Shown one piece after another: positions 59,446-64,000 of a stretch of 64,000 nt of DNA; the stretch's first letter is position 1, and every line of letters begins with the position of its first letter. Location of the stretch: assembly GCF_000344155.1 (NCBI RefSeq), contig NZ_BAOQ01000029.1, positions 25,719-89,718 on the forward strand, in the 5' to 3' direction. Source of the DNA: Gordonia paraffinivorans NBRC 108238. GTDB taxonomy: Bacteria; Actinomycetota; Actinomycetes; Mycobacteriales; Mycobacteriaceae. Made by a program: the position numbers and the translations under genes. The notes beneath the pieces are model-generated. The model did no database searches. It had not been told where the DNA came from and was given only the letters and a program-made list of their open reading frames with translations.

Positions 59446-60621
59446 ATGCAGGGTGGCGCACGTCGGCGCGGGGCCGGACAGGTCGCCAAGTTCCACGCGC
59501 CCGAGATCGTGCTCGGCCCCGGCGCATTCGACGAGGTGGGCCCGGCCACCGCGGGTCTCGGGATGCGCCGCCCGCTCGTGGTGAGCGACCGGTGCCTGCA
59601 GCAGACCCCGTGGTTCGGCATGCTTCTCGAGCGGTTGGCCGGCGCGGGCCTCGAAGCCGCGTCGTACGTCGACGTGTCACCCAACCCGCGTGCCGGTGAG
59701 GTCGCCTCGGCGTTCGACGCCTACAAGGCACACGACGCCGACGGCCTCGTCGCGCTCGGCGGCGGCTCGGTGATCGACGCGGCCAAGGGGGTCGCCGTCC
59801 TCGCGTCCAACGGCGGCCACATCCTGGAGTACGAGGGCATCGACCGGGCACGACTGCCCCTGCCGCCGCTCGTCGCCGTGCCGACCACCGCGGGCAGCGG
59901 CGCGGACGTGTCGCAGTTCTGCATCATCAACGACGCCGCTCGGCGCACCAAGGTCACCATCATCGGGCGTTCCCTGGTCCCGGACCTGTCGGTGAGCGAT
60001 CCGACGCTGCTGTCCACGGTGCCGCCGGAGGTGACCGCGCAGGTCGGGATGGACGTGCTGACCCATTGCGTCGAGGCCTACGTCTCGCTGGCGCACGGTG
60101 CGATGACCGATTCGCTTGCGCTGGAGTCGATCCGATCGGTGTGGACCCACCTCGAACGGCTGGTCGACGATCCCGCCGACGAGGTGGCCGCCAACGAGAT
60201 GTCCCTCGCCTCGCTGCGGGCCGGGATGGCGTTCACCAACGCGATCCTGGGTGCCACGCACGCCATGAGCCATCCCGTCGGCGGCCACTGCGACGCCCCG
60301 CACGGCGCGATCAACGCGGTCCTGCTGCCCCACGTCATCCGCTACAACGCGGAGGTGTGCGCGGACGGCTTCGTCGATCTCGCCGAGGCGATCGGCGTGC
60401 CCGCCGACGGCGACGCGCGAACCGTGGCCGACCGCCTCGCCGATGCGGTCTCCGGGCTGGGGGCCCGGGTGGGGATGCCGGAGTCGTTGCAGCCCTTGGG
60501 CGTTCGCGCCGAGGATCTGGACCGCCTGACCACCCACGCCCTCGCCGACTCCTGTATGACGACCAACCCGCGCCGGCCCGAGTCCGCCGCGATCCGCGAC
60601 CTGTATGCGGCGGCGCTCTGA
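59446..60621 (+). CDS. Iron-containing alcohol dehydrogenase, ErcA-like
   Basis: 391-residue family III alcohol dehydrogenase fold: AKFHAPEIVLGPGAFDEV at the start, NAD loop ALGGGSVIDAAKG, metal ligands in GMDVLTHCVEAYV, THAMSHPVGGHCDAPHG. The FHAPEIV N-terminus and its place directly before a sensor kinase recall ErcA, an alcohol-dehydrogenase-like protein with a regulatory role in Pseudomonas ethanol oxidation. It could equally be a second catalytic enzyme. GGAGGAATAG precedes the ATG; its stop overlaps the kinase start by one base. Confidence 0.85.
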   Translation: MQGGARRRGAGQVAKFHAPEIVLGPGAFDEVGPATAGLGMRRPLVVSDRCLQQTPWFGMLLERLAGAGLEAASYVDVSPNPRAGEVASAFDAYKAHDADGLVALGGGSVIDAAKGVAVLASNGGHILEYEGIDRARLPLPPLVAVPTTAGSGADVSQFCIINDAARRTKVTIIGRSLVPDLSVSDPTLLSTVPPEVTAQVGMDVLTHCVEAYVSLAHGAMTDSLALESIRSVWTHLERLVDDPADEVAANEMSLASLRAGMAFTNAILGATHAMSHPVGGHCDAPHGAINAVLLPHVIRYNAEVCADGFVDLAEAIGVPADGDARTVADRLADAVSGLGARVGMPESLQPLGVRAEDLDRLTTHALADSCMTTNPRRPESAAIRDLYAAAL

Positions 60622-61976
60622 TGACCGGTCCGCTCTCTCGTCCCGACCCCGGGGAACGTCCCGACCGCGCGGACCTCGACAGCCTGGTCGGCCTGCGCAG
60701 CGTCAAGGGGCGCCATTACGCGCAGTACCGCGGGGTGGAGGCGCGGCTGGGGCGCGTGGTGGCGGCTCTCGAGCGGATCTCGCGGGCGCTGGTCCGGACC
60801 GCCGAGGGACCCGAGGCGCTGGTGGTCGCGGTGGTGCAGGCGGTGCGCGAACACCTCGGCGCCGAGTGGGTGGTGTTCGGGCTCGCCGACGGTCGGCTGG
60901 AGCGCTCGGCTCCCCGGCATCTGATCAGCTCGGGCAGCGGGCGGCTGTACGCCTTCGAGGGCGCATCGGTCGCCGAGCCGCCCATCGGTCTGCCCGACGA
61001 GGTGCTCAACCGCCTCAACGACATCCTGCGCGGACACGAGCCCGTGCTCGAGCGGCCGATCCTCACCGAGGACCATGTGCACGTCCCGGTCGAACTGGAC
61101 GGTCACGTGGTCGGCGGGCTCTCGGCCTGGACGTCGTCCGACCGCGGGGTCGATCCCACCGACCTCGTCGTCCTCCGCATCCTGGCGAGTCAGGCGATCG
61201 TCGCCCTGCTCAACGCGGAGCTGTTCTCCGAGACGAACCGCCACGCGGCGGAACTGGCCGCGCGCAACGAGGAACTCGAACGCACGCAACGCGAGCTGTC
61301 GGCGGCCATGCGGGCCACCCTCCTCAACGAGGAGCGCTCCCGGATCGCCCGCGAGCTGCACGACTCGGTGACGCAGTCGGTGCTGTCGGCGGGTGTGCAG
61401 ATCGAACTGTGCCGGGGCCTGGTGGACGGCCCCGCGCTCGACCGGCTCGAGATGGCCGGACGCCTGACGAAAGAGGCGGTCGAACAGCTCCGGTCGTTCA
61501 TCTACGCGCTCAACAACGCCACCAGTGCGCCGTCGCCCAGCGTGCGCGAGGTCCTGACCGAACTCTGTTCCCTGCACATGCCGCCGGACCTCACGACGGC
61601 GGTCCACATCCGCGGGCGGTCGCGCGAACTGGCCGACGACGTGCAGCACGCCCTGTTGCGGATCGCCGGCGAGGCACTGTTCAACGCGGCCATCCACGCG
61701 CGGGCCACCGAGGTCGTCGTGACCCTCACCTACGCACCCGACCGGGTGTCGCTGGCGGTCGACGACGACGGCGTCGGTGATCCCGACCACCTGCGGCGCG
61801 TCTTGCGGACCGCCACCCTCGGGGATCTCGCCGCCGGCCGGCACCGGGGACTGGCCAACATGTCCTCCCGTGCCGCCGAGCTCGGCGGGGAGTTGCGAAT
61901 CCGCAGGTCGCGCTCGGGGGGTATACGCGTGGCGGCCACCCTGCCGACCCCGGAACAGACGAGGGAGTTCTCGTGA
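60621..61976 (+). CDS. Cytosolic sensor histidine kinase (GAF-HisKA_3)
   Basis: 451 residues. No membrane helix. A GAF-type sensor domain spans about 50-195, a coiled coil follows (RHAAELAARNEELERTQREL), the phospho-acceptor motif is RIARELHDSVTQSVL (NarL-partner HisKA_3 type), and the ATPase domain shows GEALFNAAIHA and DDDGVG. Being soluble, it senses a cytoplasmic signal, perhaps an alcohol, aldehyde or the state of the neighbouring dehydrogenase. Its stop overlaps the regulator start (GTGA). Confidence 0.92.
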   Translation: MTGPLSRPDPGERPDRADLDSLVGLRSVKGRHYAQYRGVEARLGRVVAALERISRALVRTAEGPEALVVAVVQAVREHLGAEWVVFGLADGRLERSAPRHLISSGSGRLYAFEGASVAEPPIGLPDEVLNRLNDILRGHEPVLERPILTEDHVHVPVELDGHVVGGLSAWTSSDRGVDPTDLVVLRILASQAIVALLNAELFSETNRHAAELAARNEELERTQRELSAAMRATLLNEERSRIARELHDSVTQSVLSAGVQIELCRGLVDGPALDRLEMAGRLTKEAVEQLRSFIYALNNATSAPSPSVREVLTELCSLHMPPDLTTAVHIRGRSRELADDVQHALLRIAGEALFNAAIHARATEVVVTLTYAPDRVSLAVDDDGVGDPDHLRRVLRTATLGDLAAGRHRGLANMSSRAAELGGELRIRRSRSGGIRVAATLPTPEQTREFS

Positions 61977-62659
61977 GTCCTGACACGACGACACCGAAGC
62001 GCGTCCATGGCGGGCGCGCCGCACGACCGATCCGGACGCTGCTGGTCGACGACCATGCCCTCCTCCGGGAGGGCATGCGATCACTTCTCGAGCGCGAGGA
62101 CGTGGTCGAGGTGGTCGGCGAGGCCGGCTCGCACGACGCGGCGCTGGCCGAGGTGAACGCGTGCCGGCCCGACGTCGTGGTCGTCGACCTCAAACTGTCC
62201 GCGGGTACGGAATACGAGGGACTGCGCCTGATCAAGGACATCTCGCACCGGCACCCCGAGGTGGCGTCGCTGGTGCTCACCACCTTCCTCGACGACGACC
62301 TCGTCGTCCGCGCGGTGCGTGCCGGAGCGCGTGGATATGTGGTGAAGGATGTCGACACCACGGAACTGGTCCGGGCGATCCAGGCGGTGTCCACCGGAGG
62401 CAGCGCGTTCGATCCGCGCAGCGCGGCGGTGGTGCTGCGCACCGTGTCGGGGGAGTCCGAGACCACCGAGACCCTCAGCGACCGGGAGCGGGAGGTGCTG
62501 CGACTGCTGGCGGACGGGATGTCCAACAAGCGGATCGGGGAGACCCTCTACATCTCCGAGTCGACGGTCAAGTTCCACATCCGCAACATCATCCGAAAGC
62601 TCGGCGTCTCCAAGCGCACCGATGCCGTGTACATCGCGAGCAAGCGCGGGTTGATCTGA
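61973..62659 (+). CDS. NarL/LuxR-family response regulator
   Basis: 228 residues: receiver domain (TLLVDDHALLREGM; phospho-Asp in VVVVDLKL; Thr and Lys switch residues) and LuxR-type helix-turn-helix (LSDREREVLRLLADGMSNKRIGE). It is coupled to the kinase by a 4-bp overlap. Its likely targets are the palindromes before mno and the methyltransferase. The equivalent pair in M. smegmatis controls methanol metabolism, as I recall. Confidence 0.93.
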   Translation: MSPDTTTPKRVHGGRAARPIRTLLVDDHALLREGMRSLLEREDVVEVVGEAGSHDAALAEVNACRPDVVVVDLKLSAGTEYEGLRLIKDISHRHPEVASLVLTTFLDDDLVVRAVRAGARGYVVKDVDTTELVRAIQAVSTGGSAFDPRSAAVVLRTVSGESETTETLSDREREVLRLLADGMSNKRIGETLYISESTVKFHIRNIIRKLGVSKRTDAVYIASKRGLI

Positions 62660-62660
62660 C

Positions 62661-63545
62661 TCAGGCCGGGGTCAGCACCAGCCAGCCGCCGTGGTCGGTG
62701 AACACCTCCGCACCTCCGTGGGTGACGCGCTCGGCCCATCGGCGCAGATCGTCCTCGGTGAGTCGCAGCCGATGACCGAAGTGCGGGCTCGGGATCTCCT
62801 CGAACGGCACGGCGACGACGACGCGGCGCCGTGCGACGCGAAGAGCCTCGGTGATCGCGGTGAGGGCCGCAGGTTCGTCGAGGTGCTCGAGCAGATGGAT
62901 CAGCGACACGGTGTCGACGGAGTCCGCGTCGTGGGGGAGGCGGGTCGCATCGCCGACTCTCGCCTCGACCGGCAGTCCGAGCCGGCGCGATGCACGGGAG
63001 AGCAGGGAGACGGCCCCTTCGGAGATGTCGCACGCGGAGACCCGCAGGCCGTCACGTGCGCACGCGAGGGCGAAGAATCCGAAGCACGATCCGACCTCCA
63101 GCAGGCTGTCGCCGGCGACGAGGGAACGGGCCCGGTGGTGAACTGGTGCGAAAGCCGAAGTGCCGGAGCGCAGTTCACGCAGGGAGTTGTCGTAGAACGC
63201 TGCCCAGGCATCGGCCGACGTGCCCGCCGAACCGCGGATGATGTCCACCGCCGCGGACTCGAACTGTTCCTGACCGCTCAACACCCCGGCCTCGACCAGC
63301 CCGACGAGACCGTCGACGACCGTGGCGTCCGAGACCGTCTGCTCGTCGAAGGGATGGACGATCTGGACGACGCCGGCCACCCGCCGCCAGGAGAGCAGGC
63401 CGCATCGCGTGAATCCGCTGGGTACGAAGGGGAATCGGAGCACGACCGGATTGCGCCGACGCCGGCGACGGCGGGGCTCCGGTGTGGGGGAGAGCGGAGC
63501 CATCGCGGCCGGGGCGTGGGACGAGGTCAGGTCCGTTGCGGTCAT
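62661..63545 (-). CDS. mftM: SAM-dependent methyltransferase, MftM-like (mycofactocin methyltransferase)
   Basis: 294 residues. After an Arg-rich region (RRRRRRNPVVLRFPFVPSGFTRCGLLSWRR) comes a class I methyltransferase domain with motif I LLEVGSCFGFFALACA, motif II acidic residue in VSACDISEGA, and DTVSLIHLLEHL. Gene order beside the mno cluster matches M. smegmatis MSMEG_6237, reported as MftM, which methylates the oligoglucose tail of mycofactocin. The name rests on synteny and pattern and should be checked by alignment. Its stop is one base from the convergent regulator stop. ATG 63545 is seven bases from TACGGT (complement of 63552-63557), suggesting a leaderless mRNA. Confidence 0.78.
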   Translation of the reverse strand: MTATDLTSSHAPAAMAPLSPTPEPRRRRRRRNPVVLRFPFVPSGFTRCGLLSWRRVAGVVQIVHPFDEQTVSDATVVDGLVGLVEAGVLSGQEQFESAAVDIIRGSAGTSADAWAAFYDNSLRELRSGTSAFAPVHHRARSLVAGDSLLEVGSCFGFFALACARDGLRVSACDISEGAVSLLSRASRRLGLPVEARVGDATRLPHDADSVDTVSLIHLLEHLDEPAALTAITEALRVARRRVVVAVPFEEIPSPHFGHRLRLTEDDLRRWAERVTHGGAEVFTDHGGWLVLTPA

Positions 63546-63600
63546 GTATCGACCGTAGGAACGCTCTGACCTGCGCATAACTGCCCAAGAGGGGATGGCG

Positions 63601-63620
63601 ACCTGTCCGAAAGGACGGTT
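63601..63620. promoter_or_regulatory. Degenerate copy of the mno palindrome upstream of mftM
   Basis: ACCTGTCCGA matches the mno half-site exactly; the right half (AAGGACGGTT) matches at six of ten positions. It is centred about 65 bp before the mftM start, a common activator position. Confidence 0.5.
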
Positions 63621-63740
63621 TGCGGCGCACGTCACATTCACCGATTCGGCGGAAAACCGCCTTCGGCACTGCGATTGGCGTGCGAGCGAGGCCCCGTGAC
63701 CTGCGACGATGCGCAGAGCCGACCAGCGTGACCTGGGGAT

Positions 63741-63769
63741 TTGACCCAGGCTTTGCATCTGCGTAACTT
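63741..63769 (+). promoter_or_regulatory. Strong plus-strand promoter, possible rrn P1
   Basis: TTGACC (63741-63746), 17-bp spacer, TAACTT (63764-63769). It points out of the window with no gene after it. Confidence 0.6.
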
Positions 63770-63941
63770 ATTCCCAGTCAGCGCGCCACGGCGCCGCCCC
63801 GGAGGGCCCGGTGAGGGTTTGGTTCGGGGAGTGGAGACCGGGTTCGAGCTGACCGCCCCTGATCTTCTGGTTCGAGACCTGTTGTGTTTCGGCTGGGTGG
63901 GTTGGGGTTGCCGGACTTCCTGACTGTGCAGATCCACGGAT

Positions 63942-63971
63942 TTGCGGGGTGGGGATCGGGTCTGGTAGGCT
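63942..63971 (+). promoter_or_regulatory. Second plus-strand promoter, possible rrn P2
   Basis: TTGCGG (63942-63947), 18-bp spacer, TAGGCT (63966-63971), followed by a G/C-rich GAGTTGCCCCGGGG leader. The TAGRCT -10 resembles rRNA promoters of mycobacteria and rhodococci. Confidence 0.6.
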
Positions 63972-64000
63972 GGAAGAGTTGCCCCGGGGACGGGGTGATT

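Larger units (their letters stand above)
63546..64000 (+). other. Gene-free 3' end of window, likely upstream region of an rRNA operon
   Basis: 455 bp with no credible gene. It contains the mftM promoter, the degenerate palindrome and two plus-strand promoters. No rRNA sequence is reached. Confidence 0.6.

Overview
The window is about 64 kb of very GC-rich, densely coding actinobacterial chromosome. I read it as a member of the Mycobacteriales close to Gordonia (genus inferred, not proven). The evidence is gene order: lpqZ-SDR-kgd, then argS-lysA-hom-thrC-thrB-rho-rpmE-prfA-prmC-sua5-wecA-atpIBEFHAGDC-DUF2550-cobalamin adenosyltransferase-murA, which follows Mycobacterium tuberculosis Rv1244-Rv1248c and Rv1292-Rv1315 almost gene for gene. 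Other support is the fused b-delta ATP synthase subunit, the Asp-for-Cys MurA, Kgd, and many genes that look leaderless.

Layout. 1-4.2 kb: the end of an LpqZ-like lipoprotein, an SDR and a Baeyer-Villiger monooxygenase in one minus-strand unit, and a divergent TetR regulator around a palindrome. 4.2-14 kb: kgd, then a minus-strand operon of a xi-class glutathionyl-reductase-like protein, an unknown protein and a single-chain double ABC exporter. 14-16.5 kb: a PadR regulator with a 24-bp palindrome and a DHA2-type efflux pump. 16.5-21.7 kb: sbcD-sbcC, tRNA-Arg(CCG) and a hemerythrin-like protein. 21.7-25 kb: a large SARP/ATPase regulator broken by an apparent one-base deletion at its Walker A motif. 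25-26.6 kb: DUF305 and DUF3105 proteins. 26.8-44.2 kb: the conserved argS-to-wecA block, interrupted by a minus-strand HmuS-like heme protein and CysJ-like reductase. 44.2-53.2 kb: the ATP synthase operon and a DUF2550 gene. 53.2-55.2 kb: divergent corrinoid adenosyltransferase and murA.

55.2-63.5 kb is the most interesting part. It holds an NDMA-dependent methanol dehydrogenase (mno), a MoxR ATPase, a VWA protein, a second iron alcohol dehydrogenase resembling the regulatory ErcA type, a cytosolic sensor kinase, a NarL-type response regulator, and a convergent methyltransferase resembling MftM, which modifies the redox cofactor mycofactocin. Together they look like a self-contained, mycofactocin-linked alcohol-oxidation and sensing module. 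A 22-bp palindrome before mno recurs in degenerate form before the methyltransferase, which suggests one regulator for both ends.

The last 450 bases hold no gene but have two strong promoter-like signals pointing out of the window, consistent with the start of an rRNA operon (downstream of murA in M. tuberculosis). No CRISPR array, insertion sequence, prophage or integrase was seen.
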